NCBI GenBank assembly: GCA_963970005.1
Contig: CAXAMN010028916.1
Location: 1,721,859-1,785,858, forward strand
Length of the DNA stretch: 64,000 nt
Direction of reading: 5' to 3'
DNA from: Durusdinium trenchii
Taxonomy: Eukaryota; Sar; Dinophyceae; Suessiales; Symbiodiniaceae
Shown: positions 1 through 9,570 of the stretch, one piece after another
Numbering within the stretch: position 1 is the first letter of the stretch
Layout of the letters: each line of letters starts with the position of its first letter
The notes under the pieces: generated by a model
What the model was told of the DNA's origin: nothing
Seen by the model: only the letters and a program-made list of their open reading frames with translations
Database searches by the model: none
Position numbers and translations under genes: made by a program

Positions 1-635
1 GGACCTTCCTGAGAAACAAGATCTGGTGGGTCCATTGCTGTGTCAGGATGAGGCTTCTCCAGCGGTAGATCAACTGCATGCTCAGCATACTTGTCAGCTG
101 GCGGGTCAACTCCAGAAACGAGAGGCGGCTTCTCAGCCACTGCCGGTTTCAACTTGTTGTCGTCCACAACCTGCCTACGTCCTCCTTCATCTTCAAAGTC
201 GTCTGCGTCATCAGGGTCACGGTCGGGCTCGACATGCTCGACTGCTTTATCTGGTCTGTCCAAGGACCTGTTGGGGTCACCGGATGTAGCCAGATGAGTC
301 TCCTCTCGTGGGTTGGCATCGGGACGAGGCAGGAGTGCAGATTGGTCTTGGGATGTTGCAGATTCTTTCTGCATCCGCCAATCATTGCCATTTCCTGGCT
401 GCGTCGGGTGCGGAGCGTGTGCATGTGCTGGGCGCTGACCATCATCGTGCGGGTGTGGTCCCAATTCTTGCTCATCTGAGTCATCTGCTTCCTCCCCGCT
501 TTCAGCTTCATCTTCTGGATACTCGACAGAATCAGAGTCCTCTTCGCCCCTTGGTTCAACTCTGTCGGAGTTACGTGCCTCTTGACCTGTCAGACCTCGC
601 TCCGCCTCTGCATCAGCGGGACGAAGGTTTGACAT
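1..635 (-). CDS. Hypothetical acidic protein, N-terminal part, cut by window edge
   Basis: I do not recognise this protein. An ATG at 635-633 on the minus strand opens a frame of 211 codons with no stop up to the window edge. The protein is strongly hydrophilic. An Asp/Glu-rich stretch (about residues 32-55) is followed by a His/Pro-rich stretch (about 55-70), a second acidic run ending in DPDDADDFEDEGGRR (about 128-142) and a Pro-rich end. No membrane segment, signal peptide or catalytic motif is visible. Because genes here are split into short exons, an uninterrupted 211-codon frame suggests an intronless gene, a retrocopy or a retroelement linker. The start is the first ATG in the frame. 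The bias toward acidic residues and lack of stops support coding; the function is open. Confidence 0.5.
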   Translation of the reverse strand, partial: MSNLRPADAEAERGLTGQEARNSDRVEPRGEEDSDSVEYPEDEAESGEEADDSDEQELGPHPHDDGQRPAHAHAPHPTQPGNGNDWRMQKESATSQDQSALLPRPDANPREETHLATSGDPNRSLDRPDKAVEHVEPDRDPDDADDFEDEGGRRQVVDDNKLKPAVAEKPPLVSGVDPPADKYAEHAVDLPLEKPHPDTAMDPPDLVSQEG

Positions 636-1613
636 CACCCCCTACCTCGACGCCTCGACGGATGCCAAAAGGGCACTTGGCCGCCTAGTCTGGCAATTGG
701 ATGCCGCGCGTGCGGGTCATTGGGCTCCGCAAAATATATTCTATTCTGTTTTGTTCATTGTCGTCATACATTGATCCGGGTCAGCTTGCAAAAGGGAAAT
801 GGCTCAAGAGAGCATGGAAACACCGCTGCATGGGTCCCTACACTGCACTTTTTCGTACGTGGTGAAACACCTTGATGTTCAGATCGCCAAGGGGTTCTCT
901 TATTAAGCTGTAGTACGTATGAGTTGAGCCAGAAATGAACCAATCAACCGCCAAGAACGGCGAATCAATCCACCAATCAACCAACCGACCGACCGACCAA
1001 CCGGCCAATCAACCGAGCAACCATCAACCTGTCAACCACATACGGATGTCGCCAGCCAGTCAGACGAAGCTCTCCGACAGGTCCGTCCGGCGACGAACGA
1101 GACAGGTTCCATCCGGTCTTTGATCCATGTGTTTTTTGCCACAACCAAGTTCTTTCCTTGAAGCAAAGAGTGATCAACATTGATCAATCACGTTTACGCC
1201 TTGTACACCTTCAACAGCTGTCGTTGAAGGACCGTTGGCAACTAAGCGCGTCGATCTGTATTTTAGTTGCGGTCATCTGATTGCTTCTGTACACTGTACA
1301 GCTCTTGGTTACAGTACCAGGAATTGACTTACCAAAGCTCACTTGCCCTGCACCGGGTAGCGAGTTTGAGCATCCAGGTCTTCCTTGCCAAGTCAAGAGA
1401 GGGAGGAGACAGTTCAAGTGCCAAGGACATGTCACCTCCTTCTTCGCTAAGAGATGGATGAGGCGAAAAGGGAAGGGAATAGGCTAGGCATCCATCCGGT
1501 CTGGCCATCCGTCCTAATCAGTCTTAATTCTCAGGTTCTGCTACGCCACTGTTGAGTTAGTTCATGCCGCCTTGAAGCAAGAAGGTATCTCTCAAGAAGC
1601 TGAAGGGAATAGG
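636..1613. other. Intergenic stretch without recognised gene
   Basis: No frame with coding character is visible. Positions about 935-1040 hold a degenerate tetranucleotide-type repeat (CAAC, CGAC, CAAT units). The stretch ends at the insertion site of the Copia element. Confidence 0.6.
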
Positions 1614-1617
1614 ACGC

Positions 1618-1800
1618 TGCGAAAAAGGTAGCAGCGGCACCCGAAGTCCGCAAACACGAAAACAAGAGGGCGCACTGAAGCGCCGCGGCCGCGCCTTTTG
1701 CAAGGCAACTGCCCTCCCAGTCTTGAGAGGGAACGACGGTAAGTGAAGGTCGAAAACAGTTCGAACTGCCGAAACACAAGTGCACAGCGTGAACTTTACA
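1618..1800 (-). repeat. 3' LTR of the Copia element
   Basis: 183 bp, identical to 9700-9882. The sense strand starts TGTAAAGTTCACGC and ends CTTTTTCGCA. The stop codon of the second ORF lies inside it (ORF ends at 1796), so the last residues of Pol are encoded by the LTR. Confidence 0.95.
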
Positions 1801-4800
1801 TGGGGGAGAGTCCTTCGTCATCACCCCAGTTCCGCTGTTCGAACCGGTCCAGCCATTGGTAAACCAAGGTCCGCACAGATGAGCCTGACCGATCATCGAC
1901 AAGGTCAGGTGGAATCACCCTCAAACTACAAAGGCGGCAGAAATCTACTCGCCGCTGCAGGCTTTCATCTCTTCCGGCCAGGCTTGAACAGTTCAAGGTC
2001 GTGTGCCATCTGGCGCCATGCCGGCTGATGATCATGCCATTGTAGAAGGGGCATTCATTTCCATGCTCATCCATCTGCCTCAGGGCGATCTTCAGGATCT
2101 GGGAGGCTTCCTGTGCAAGGGTCTCAGCAGCATTCTGGTTTCTCAGAACCAGATTCATCGCTGTCGTGGCTTCGACAGCAGCAAGGCGGGACTCCTCGGC
2201 TTTGGAACTCCAGCGCAGGACTTCCTGCTTCAGGCGTTTGACTTCTTCTCTAAGGCGAGCTGGGATGATCGCTTCATCCTTTTGGACTGCAGCCTCAGTG
2301 ACCTGGGGTGGTACTCGGTGGTGTGCATCATGGCTCCATCGACCAACCATGAAGGCTGTGCTCAAAAAAAGTAGAAGGAGGGTGCACAAAACAGTTCCAA
2401 ACCAATCCATTCCAGCTTCAGGTTCCACATTGGCCGAATCGGCCGTGACCAGCTGCGGGGCCATGAACAAAAGCAAAAACCAAAACATGAAATTCGTCTT
2501 ACGACCGCGGTAGGACTCGAGCGGGCGGCTTCCGACATGGCTCGGACTGTCGGAGACATACTCAAGCTTCCGGTCGGTCCTGGCAAACATGACATTCACA
2601 GGAACCTTGGAATTCCGAAAAATCTCTTCATTCCAAAACACCTGCTCATCGACATTCACATCATTCTCCGCAGTATTCTCGTCGATGGGCTGCTGGTGCT
2701 CCTCGTGGAGGTTGGGTTCCTCATTGATCACATGTGGTGGTACCACATGGATGCTTTCGGGTTCCTCATTGATCACATGTGGTGGTACCACATGGATGCT
2801 TTCAGCAAGACTCTGTTGGAGCTCAGCTTTTGTCTTCTTCTTGGCAGCTTTGTATGAGGGGTCCCAAACAAGCTTCAAACGACCGTGACGTAGCCGTTGT
2901 GCAAGAAGTGCTCTGGCCGACTCTTTTGTCAAACCGTCAGCCAGTTGGCGCTCCGATGACATCCACCTCAAAGAACCGCCCAGTGAAGACAGGCGATCCT
3001 TCATCACACGGATCTCAAGCGAAACTCGCTTGTCAACCACAGAGCTTCCGACTCCTTCTCGGTGATAGGAGTCGTAAAGGGCTTTGGCGTCCGTGATCAT
3101 GGTGGGCGACAACAAGGATGGAGCGTCCAAGAGCTCTTGGAGTCGCTGGCGAGGGTCAACCAACAAGCTCCAGTAGATGCTGGCATGCTCCAAGGCATCG
3201 CAAGCTTGACCACCGCTTTGTGCTTCGGCGCCCAAGGAAGAGCGTGCAACTCTTGGCGTTTTCAAACTGCGCCAATCCAACACGTGGTAGGCTCCTTCGG
3301 GACCATTGGCCTGAAGCAAAGCTTTGTTGACCATCAGGATCACATAGCCAGCTTGTGAGGCTCCGTCACTGCGGGTGGCAAAGGCAGCATCAAAAAAACA
3401 TACCAAACAAAGTTCTGAAACTTCGCCCAGGTGGCTGTACTGTAGGCCAACATCAGCATTTTCTTTTGCAAAACGCAGCAGGCGATTTGTGTCGGCCACT
3501 GTCTGAAGCGTGGCCTTGGTGACATGACCGCTCAGGATCGAGGTGCTGCTCTGCAAGTGTGGACTGCTTTGAACTGCGGGCCATTGAAGTGAACCAAGAA
3601 GTCCTCTCAGCTGTGTCAACTCACGCTGATTGAGCGCATCGGTGAGGCTGCGCTTCTTGTCGTAGGTGATCGGTTTCACCTTTCCCATGTAGCTGGTCTG
3701 GTTGAGGAGGAGACCATCATCCTTGACCTGAATGTCACAACCACAATAGGTCAAGGGCTTTCCATCATCACCAGTTTTCCATTCACGGAAGTTGAAGGTG
3801 CTCTTCAGCTTGGTGATGGTGTCGTTGTAGCACTGGGAGGATGGCGAACCGCAACCAAGCATGTCATCGACGTGCATGATGACCATACCACATAGGCCAT
3901 GAGGTCCAAGCAGGTTGGAGTGCTCAGCTGTGGTGTCATACTCAGGGTTGAGGTCACCTTCATAGATCAAGAAGCAGCAAGGGTCTTGAGGATGCTGTCG
4001 GAGGCCCATAGCGCTCAGCTTATCAACTGCAGCCATGAACCAAGATCTCAGGGCATCGATCTGGCCGTAGCAGGGCTTGAGAAGCAACATACGGGTGTCA
4101 GCTGTAGCTCCAAGCAACTGCAAACACTCTTGAGGAAGCTGCACCCACAACTTGCGTGTCTGAGGTCGACCCTGCAGGAAGGCGGTTGCTATGTCTGAAG
4201 TCCAGATTGGCCACTGCATGGTGGAGGCCAAACTCAACAACATGGATCTCGACAGCCTCGTGGTTGTGGGCGATGAGGTTGGAACAGTTCCTTCCCAAGC
4301 GTCTGGGTCCATGAAGCCTCTGACAATGAGCCTGGCTTTGGCACGGGGGCTGCCATCAGTATTCTTTGACCACTTCAGCAGCATGCGACTGGTCAGCGTC
4401 CGACTGGGCTCAGCTTCTCTGGTGGTCTTGAACTGCCAGACGTGGTTGTCAAAGAAGGATTGCAACTCTTTGACCTTTGCAGCTTTGAAGGCTGCTCGCT
4501 CATCAGGAGTCATGTGGCGCTCCGAGAGGTTGTTCTTGTTCTTGTCTTTCTTGAAGCTTTTGGCGTGCCGGAGTTTGGTCTCCTTGCCAAGCTGTCGTGC
4601 TCCTTGAAGTGGGGCCTTAGCGAACATGGCCATCTCTCGACGAAGGTCGCCTTTGATCTGGAAGATCGTGACTCCAGTCCATGAGCGATCCAAGGGAGTG
4701 GAAGCCGTGTAGCCATCGTCGGTCTGTTGGATGCTTTTGCCGTTGTTGTCATACATAATGGTCACCCGAACCAGATCAAGCTGATCTGAGGTGAAGGGGC

Positions 4801-6205
4801 TGTCTTTTGGCAATTGGTGCAGGCACATCTTGGATCGTCGAGGGATCACATGGTGTCTGATCAAACATCCGGCTTTGACTTCCCAGAAGTCGCGGTCTCT
4901 CTTGTCGAGCTGGAAGTAGCCATTCTCATAGGTCCAACCTTTTGGCAGGCAGTTGGCTTCAATGCCGGAGACTTGGAAGGCATGATTCAGCAAGGCGTGA
5001 TCAGGTGCCTTCTGACTTGCATAGAGAGCAGGATCATCCGAAGCAGCTGGAGCTGCCGATACTTGGGCTGGCGCTTCTGCGGCTGCCGCTGTTGCTTGTG
5101 TGTTGTGCTCTGCACTGTTGTGTTCTGCTTCAGGTGTTGTTGTTTGTGACGTCGTGTTGTATGGCTGTGGTGACCCAATGCGCTGTCTTCGCAGGGGGCC
5201 AAAACTAAGTGTCTCCTGTCTGTTGAAGCGAACTCGTCGTTGTTGAAAGGTTTCAGCATCGACTGGTTCATACAATGCTGCAGTGTCAGGGTCCAGTGAA
5301 GGCCCTGACATTGATGCTTGAGGTGCTGTTGCAATAGCCGGTGGTGATGCAGCATGTGGTGTGGGTGCTGCAGATGGTATGGTTGGCTCTTCGCTGGGTT
5401 CGAGCACAGTAGGAGCCCGTGAGCGGGACCTAGTGGTGGCTGGTGAACCTGGTACAGTGATCTCGGCTGGGGCCATGGGCAACAACATGTTTGGTTCTGC
5501 CATCACTGGTGTTGGTGGTGCTCTGGGAGACGTCGGCGCAAAGCTGGAATGAGCAGGTGAGGTAGGCTCATATTCATCATCGGGCACGATGATCTGTGGC
5601 GGTGCTTCTGCAGTCGGCACGGGTGGCTCCAGGCGAAAGCGATGCCTGGGAGGCTCATCATCATCTTCTTCCAGCAGAGGACCATCAGGGTCAGTGTGTT
5701 GTTCATCTTCCTCGACATCATCCAGCTGTTGGCGGTTCACCCGTCTCAAGTCGTAGAATCTAGTGACTCCACGGGATTTCAGCTGTCTCACTTTGTTGAG
5801 GGCTGATTGCAGGTCTTCGAGCACGTGCTGAGGTCCGAGGATGTCTGCACGGACATGGTGAGGCGCAGCACGAATCAACTGTGTTTTGTAGGCGAGCCAG
5901 TAGTTCTTGACCTTTGGAGCTGCAGTATCAGCTTCAGCATCTTCTTCACGAAGAACCACGTGGGCAGGACCAAGCCATCTGATCTTGTTCAGGGCTCCTT
6001 GGCGAGCATCACGCCAAAACCATACTCTTTCTCCCAACTGGAAAACTCGATTCTGGCCCTGGTACTTGCGACTGAGAGCTCGTCGCAGCTTGGAGTCAGC
6101 ATCAGCAGATGCCAGTGCCATCTTTGCAGCAGTTCGCCGCTCAAGGTTCTCCTCAAATGAGCTGTTGTTGCCAGCAAGTTGAGCTGCATTGAGGTTGGAG
6201 TCCAT
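1796..6205 (-). CDS. Copia Pol, second ORF: integrase C-terminus, reverse transcriptase, RNase H, membrane/coiled-coil tail
   Basis: 1469 codons from the first ATG; the frame is open slightly upstream, so the real junction is with ORF1. Residues about 1-85 are the integrase C-terminal part (GERVWFWRD, KIRWLGPAHVV). An acidic, Pro/Ser-rich linker follows (about 165-420). Reverse transcriptase spans about 570-850: the first catalytic Asp is in SDIATAFLQG, and the two metal-binding Asp are in MHVDDML near 775, with His where Copia usually has Tyr. RNase H spans about 930-1110 (FFDAAFATRSDGA, GAEAQSGGQ, DAKALYDSY, ERQLADGLTK). Beyond it are features outside the core Copia plan: a tandem 15-residue repeat (about 1133-1163), two hydrophobic segments (about 1235-1255 and 1268-1288), a coiled coil (about 1305-1372) and a Cys/His cluster (about 1381-1427). 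Confidence 0.95.
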   Translation of the reverse strand: MDSNLNAAQLAGNNSSFEENLERRTAAKMALASADADSKLRRALSRKYQGQNRVFQLGERVWFWRDARQGALNKIRWLGPAHVVLREEDAEADTAAPKVKNYWLAYKTQLIRAAPHHVRADILGPQHVLEDLQSALNKVRQLKSRGVTRFYDLRRVNRQQLDDVEEDEQHTDPDGPLLEEDDDEPPRHRFRLEPPVPTAEAPPQIIVPDDEYEPTSPAHSSFAPTSPRAPPTPVMAEPNMLLPMAPAEITVPGSPATTRSRSRAPTVLEPSEEPTIPSAAPTPHAASPPAIATAPQASMSGPSLDPDTAALYEPVDAETFQQRRVRFNRQETLSFGPLRRQRIGSPQPYNTTSQTTTPEAEHNSAEHNTQATAAAAEAPAQVSAAPAASDDPALYASQKAPDHALLNHAFQVSGIEANCLPKGWTYENGYFQLDKRDRDFWEVKAGCLIRHHVIPRRSKMCLHQLPKDSPFTSDQLDLVRVTIMYDNNGKSIQQTDDGYTASTPLDRSWTGVTIFQIKGDLRREMAMFAKAPLQGARQLGKETKLRHAKSFKKDKNKNNLSERHMTPDERAAFKAAKVKELQSFFDNHVWQFKTTREAEPSRTLTSRMLLKWSKNTDGSPRAKARLIVRGFMDPDAWEGTVPTSSPTTTRLSRSMLLSLASTMQWPIWTSDIATAFLQGRPQTRKLWVQLPQECLQLLGATADTRMLLLKPCYGQIDALRSWFMAAVDKLSAMGLRQHPQDPCCFLIYEGDLNPEYDTTAEHSNLLGPHGLCGMVIMHVDDMLGCGSPSSQCYNDTITKLKSTFNFREWKTGDDGKPLTYCGCDIQVKDDGLLLNQTSYMGKVKPITYDKKRSLTDALNQRELTQLRGLLGSLQWPAVQSSPHLQSSTSILSGHVTKATLQTVADTNRLLRFAKENADVGLQYSHLGEVSELCLVCFFDAAFATRSDGASQAGYVILMVNKALLQANGPEGAYHVLDWRSLKTPRVARSSLGAEAQSGGQACDALEHASIYWSLLVDPRQRLQELLDAPSLLSPTMITDAKALYDSYHREGVGSSVVDKRVSLEIRVMKDRLSSLGGSLRWMSSERQLADGLTKESARALLAQRLRHGRLKLVWDPSYKAAKKKTKAELQQSLAESIHVVPPHVINEEPESIHVVPPHVINEEPNLHEEHQQPIDENTAENDVNVDEQVFWNEEIFRNSKVPVNVMFARTDRKLEYVSDSPSHVGSRPLESYRGRKTNFMFWFLLLFMAPQLVTADSANVEPEAGMDWFGTVLCTLLLLFLSTAFMVGRWSHDAHHRVPPQVTEAAVQKDEAIIPARLREEVKRLKQEVLRWSSKAEESRLAAVEATTAMNLVLRNQNAAETLAQEASQILKIALRQMDEHGNECPFYNGMIISRHGARWHTTLNCSSLAGRDESLQRRVDFCRLCSLRVIPPDLVDDRSGSSVRTLVYQWLDRFEQRNWGDDEGLSPM
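2716..2805 (-). repeat. Tandem 45-bp duplication inside Pol
   Basis: Two adjacent 45-bp units (2716-2760 and 2761-2805) differ at one base. They add 15 in-frame codons (SIHVVPPHVINEEP repeated) in the linker after RNase H. Each unit contains an inverted repeat, CATGTGGT / ACCACATG. Confidence 0.95.
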
Positions 6206-9200
6206 GAGGTGGGACAGCTCAGGTTGGAAGCCAACTTACTGGGCGAGAAGCCAGCAACTGCAGGTGTGGCGTTCTGCTGTGGGATCACATAGCAAAGTGC
6301 TTCCTTGATGCCAGCAGCGTCGTTGAGCTTGCGGTCATCCATGTAGACCTCACAGGCACGGCGCAGCACTGCATGACGGCGCTCAACCAACGAAAGGCGC
6401 TCATGAGCTTCTCCTGGTGCTACTTGATGGTCAATGCCAAGTGAGCTTGTCCAAGATTCAAACGGTGCACCAAGCCAAGGTCGGCCTTCATCGGAGATCA
6501 GCTTCTTGGGAGGGCCAAAATGGCGAACCCACATCTTTTCCAGAGCGGTGATGTAGGACTTGGAGGTCTCCTCATGAAGCAGGTAGGCTGCCATGAACTT
6601 GGTGCCAACATCAACTATGCTCAGCACTGCAAACTTGCGGTCTGCTGGCTTGAGGTAGAAAACGTCAGCCTGAATCACTTCGTTGAAGGTCTTGGGCTGT
6701 GGCATGGATGATGGAGCAACCTGGTTGGGCTTCTTGTGCTTCAGACATGCCACACACTTGTACTCCTTGGCAGCGGCGATCACAGTGGGATGAGCTCCTC
6801 TGGCGGTCAACAGATCAGCCAGAGCATCAGGTGCCGGATGGCCAAGGTTTCGGTGTAGCCGTTGCACCGTTCGAAGAGCATCTTGTCGGTGTTCAGACTT
6901 GAGCTTGAGGAGGTGTCCGGTCTCTTTCTTGCCAGTTTCATCGACCACATAGGCGGTGTCCCACAGTTGAGCGGTCTCAGGACGAGCCAAGGCAGCAGCC
7001 AGTGTCGCTGCAAAGCCAGGTTGGTAGTCTTCCAAGTAGGTGGTCCGGCGGCCATAGCCAGGAGCAGAACCTTCCAAGGGGCAGTGGTAGTGGTCATGGT
7101 CACACTTCAGCTGGAAGGCCTCTAAAACAGCCTGCTTTGTGGTCAACAGGCGAGTGCTCTTTTGGACAGGTCGCCAGATGCCGTCGGTGTCCATGCACAT
7201 TGCTCCATAGCGGCATTGGTCGAAGTCGGCATAGTAACCAGGAAGATCTCGGAGAGCCATCGTGTTCCAGCTCAAGGCATGTCGGGGCTGCTCCAAGTGG
7301 GCATGCCGTGCATTGGTCACCTGTCGTAGGTAGATGCGCTTGGCAAAGCAGAGATGGCGACGATGGTGGTGCTCACGTCGAGCCTTCAAGGCTTCTTGCT
7401 GTGCAGGGGTGCGACAAGCCAAGGTTTGCATTCTTGACCACAGGCGGCATTCTGGTGCCACCAGCACTTCATCAGGTTCTTCTTCATCAAGTCGTTGGAG
7501 TAGCTGTTGTTGATGGCTGATGAGGTTGAAGTCCCAGCCATTGTCCAAAGAAAATCTTTCCACCTTCATGCCAAGCTCCTCTGCGATGTGGCCAGTGCGA
7601 GCTTTGCCACAATAGATTTCCCAGAGAACTCGTCGATGGTCAGGAGGATTGTGAAGCTCCTGAGTGATATAGGCTTCGGTGGAGTTTGAGGTAGTGACCA
7701 ACTGAGTCTCCATGGTTCGAAGGGCATGTCGATGAAGGCGAGTGGATTGCAATTCGCCACCTGCTAGAGCCACATCTTCAGCCTGAAACACATGTTCGAG
7801 CTTGTTAAAGTCCTCGAAGTGGAGATGGCTGCCAGGTGTTTCCTCAGCAATGCGAAGGTTGAATAGGGTTTTCGTGGGATCAGGTACTTCCTCCATGCCA
7901 GTGGTGAGGCTCAACAAGTACTCGCCATGGCGGCCCACAAGCACTGAGGTCCAAGGCGATTGCCCAAAGCGAATGCGCTTCTGGCTGAAGTCGATGCCCA
8001 TGTGCAGAGCCTCAATCACAGGTCGGCCCATCAACATTGGCGTGTTGCCAGGAACCAGGTAGCATTGGATCGTGCCGAACTGGCCATCGATCATCACCGG
8101 GAGATCCACTGTCCATGAAGCTCGTGAGGATGCATCGCCACCAAAATGGAACTGGCGGTCACATCGAGCAAAGCGGATGGTGTTGATGGGGTAGTTCATG
8201 GAGTGCAAGTGGCTCAAATAGCGGCCGAATGGACCATATCCGCACAGGAAGGCAGATGCACCTGGGTCAAGCATGGTGGCATCCGGTCGGTCGGTGCCCA
8301 TCTCATCCTGGAACAGGACCAAGGCGGTCTCATTCTGCAAGGCCATACCCTCAGTGGGTGCAGGTCTCTTGTTGGACGATGAGGGTGATTTCGCACCTTG
8401 TGGACATTGCGCTGCCCAATGACCTGGTTGGCCACAACGAAGGCATGTAGTTGCCTTTGCACGACCTTTTGGATCAGCCTTTCCACCTGAGGAGGGTGGA
8501 TAGCGCACCACATTCTTTCCTTTTCCTTTGCTTTTGCTCTTGCCCTTTCCTTTGTTCTTGCCGGCGCCCTTCGAAGGTGAAGAGGATCCAGAGGCGGGCG
8601 AAGCGTTCTGGCCATCAGTGAGGGCGACGATCGGCAGGTAGCCACGAGCCAACTTGAGCTGCTGGAATCTTTGCCGGGCATCCAAGTAGGTGGCATAGGC
8701 GTGGTCATACTCTTCGGCCAACTCTTGAGGATCTTCGGACAGGTCATGGCGTTCTCCAGGTTCATCCTCTTCGCCGTAGTAGATGGCGTCATAGTCAAAG
8801 TCAGCCTCATCGTCAGGGGCAGTGTCATCATACCAGTCGTCGGCCTCATAGTAGGCGTCTTCTGTCCAGGGTTGCTCGGACCAGTAGGCATCTTCTTCAT
8901 CGAATGCGGCGTAGCCGCGGCCCTTCCAGCGGTTGAACTTTCGATCACGTTCAGCATTCCAGCCGCCTGCTTTGTAGTCCTGACCGAACAGCAGGTACAG
9001 GGCTTCGATGACAGGATTCTTTTCCAACGTAGGAGCCTTCAGCGTCAGCATTTGGCGTTGCTCCTTTGACAAAGCAGCACGTCGGAGTAGATGCCATCCT
9101 TGAACCTGGACTGGAAGAGTCACATTGTGGGCAGTCAAACGACGATAGGCGGTGTCATGGTCGGTGACGAAGGACAGGAGGCTTTGCTGTGGCTTCCTTT

Positions 9201-9570
9201 GCAACAAGTTGAAGTACTCCTCAAAGTCATTCGGAAGGAGCACACGATCGTCATACTCGAAGTTCTTGTCGAGCTTGGTGATGATCTTGCTGAAGCCATC
9301 CTCTTTCTCAGCCTCTTCAACTGAGAAGTCCTCGAACAACCGCCACGTCACACCCTGAAAACTTCCCAGGATGTTCAGGACGGACTCGGCTGAGCGCTTG
9401 CTGATCTTCATCTTGTGGTGGTAGAGCATCAGCCTCTTTCTGTACTCTTTGTAGTCCTGGGGTTGTCCACTGAACAGTGGAACGAAGGAGTCGCGCAGGT
9501 TAAGGTAGTCACCATCCTTGGAACCTTCTGCAGCCGATGTCGTTGGTGGCATTCTCAAACAAGTAGCCAA
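5989..9570 (-). CDS. Copia Gag-Pol, first ORF: Gag, zinc knuckle, protease, methyltransferase-like block, integrase
   Basis: 1193 codons. Residues about 25-230 are a Copia Gag-like region (SFVPLFSGQPQDYKEYRKRL and following). After a very acidic stretch comes a CCHC zinc knuckle, CLRCGQPGHWAAQC, near 376-390. The aspartic protease motif is DPGAS near 432 (Copia usually has DTGAS or DSGAS). A block at about 645-840 resembles a cytosine-C5 methyltransferase fold (see findings). Integrase follows: zinc site H-x4-H (HRNLGHP, near 907) with C-x2-C (CVACLKHKKP, near 940), then the D,D-35-E core with Asp in VIQADVFYL, Asp in SDEGRPW and Glu in SLVERRHAV (about 965-1062). The frame leaves the family after FSPSK, about 70 residues before its stop. 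The family-like continuation is in the overlapping -1 frame, in the second ORF. Confidence 0.94.
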   Translation of the reverse strand: MATCLRMPPTTSAAEGSKDGDYLNLRDSFVPLFSGQPQDYKEYRKRLMLYHHKMKISKRSAESVLNILGSFQGVTWRLFEDFSVEEAEKEDGFSKIITKLDKNFEYDDRVLLPNDFEEYFNLLQRKPQQSLLSFVTDHDTAYRRLTAHNVTLPVQVQGWHLLRRAALSKEQRQMLTLKAPTLEKNPVIEALYLLFGQDYKAGGWNAERDRKFNRWKGRGYAAFDEEDAYWSEQPWTEDAYYEADDWYDDTAPDDEADFDYDAIYYGEEDEPGERHDLSEDPQELAEEYDHAYATYLDARQRFQQLKLARGYLPIVALTDGQNASPASGSSSPSKGAGKNKGKGKSKSKGKGKNVVRYPPSSGGKADPKGRAKATTCLRCGQPGHWAAQCPQGAKSPSSSNKRPAPTEGMALQNETALVLFQDEMGTDRPDATMLDPGASAFLCGYGPFGRYLSHLHSMNYPINTIRFARCDRQFHFGGDASSRASWTVDLPVMIDGQFGTIQCYLVPGNTPMLMGRPVIEALHMGIDFSQKRIRFGQSPWTSVLVGRHGEYLLSLTTGMEEVPDPTKTLFNLRIAEETPGSHLHFEDFNKLEHVFQAEDVALAGGELQSTRLHRHALRTMETQLVTTSNSTEAYITQELHNPPDHRRVLWEIYCGKARTGHIAEELGMKVERFSLDNGWDFNLISHQQQLLQRLDEEEPDEVLVAPECRLWSRMQTLACRTPAQQEALKARREHHHRRHLCFAKRIYLRQVTNARHAHLEQPRHALSWNTMALRDLPGYYADFDQCRYGAMCMDTDGIWRPVQKSTRLLTTKQAVLEAFQLKCDHDHYHCPLEGSAPGYGRRTTYLEDYQPGFAATLAAALARPETAQLWDTAYVVDETGKKETGHLLKLKSEHRQDALRTVQRLHRNLGHPAPDALADLLTARGAHPTVIAAAKEYKCVACLKHKKPNQVAPSSMPQPKTFNEVIQADVFYLKPADRKFAVLSIVDVGTKFMAAYLLHEETSKSYITALEKMWVRHFGPPKKLISDEGRPWLGAPFESWTSSLGIDHQVAPGEAHERLSLVERRHAVLRRACEVYMDDRKLNDAAGIKEALCYVIPQQNATPAVAGFSPSKLASNLSCPTSWTPTSMQLNLLATTAHLRRTLSGELLQRWHWHLLMLTPSCDELSVASTRARIEFSSWEKEYGFGVMLAKEP

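Noticed and set aside
5989-6260. Programmed -1 ribosomal frameshift between the two Copia ORFs
   Set aside because: No slippery heptamer at the junction, and the site is inside the integrase domain; a mutation or sequence error fits better.
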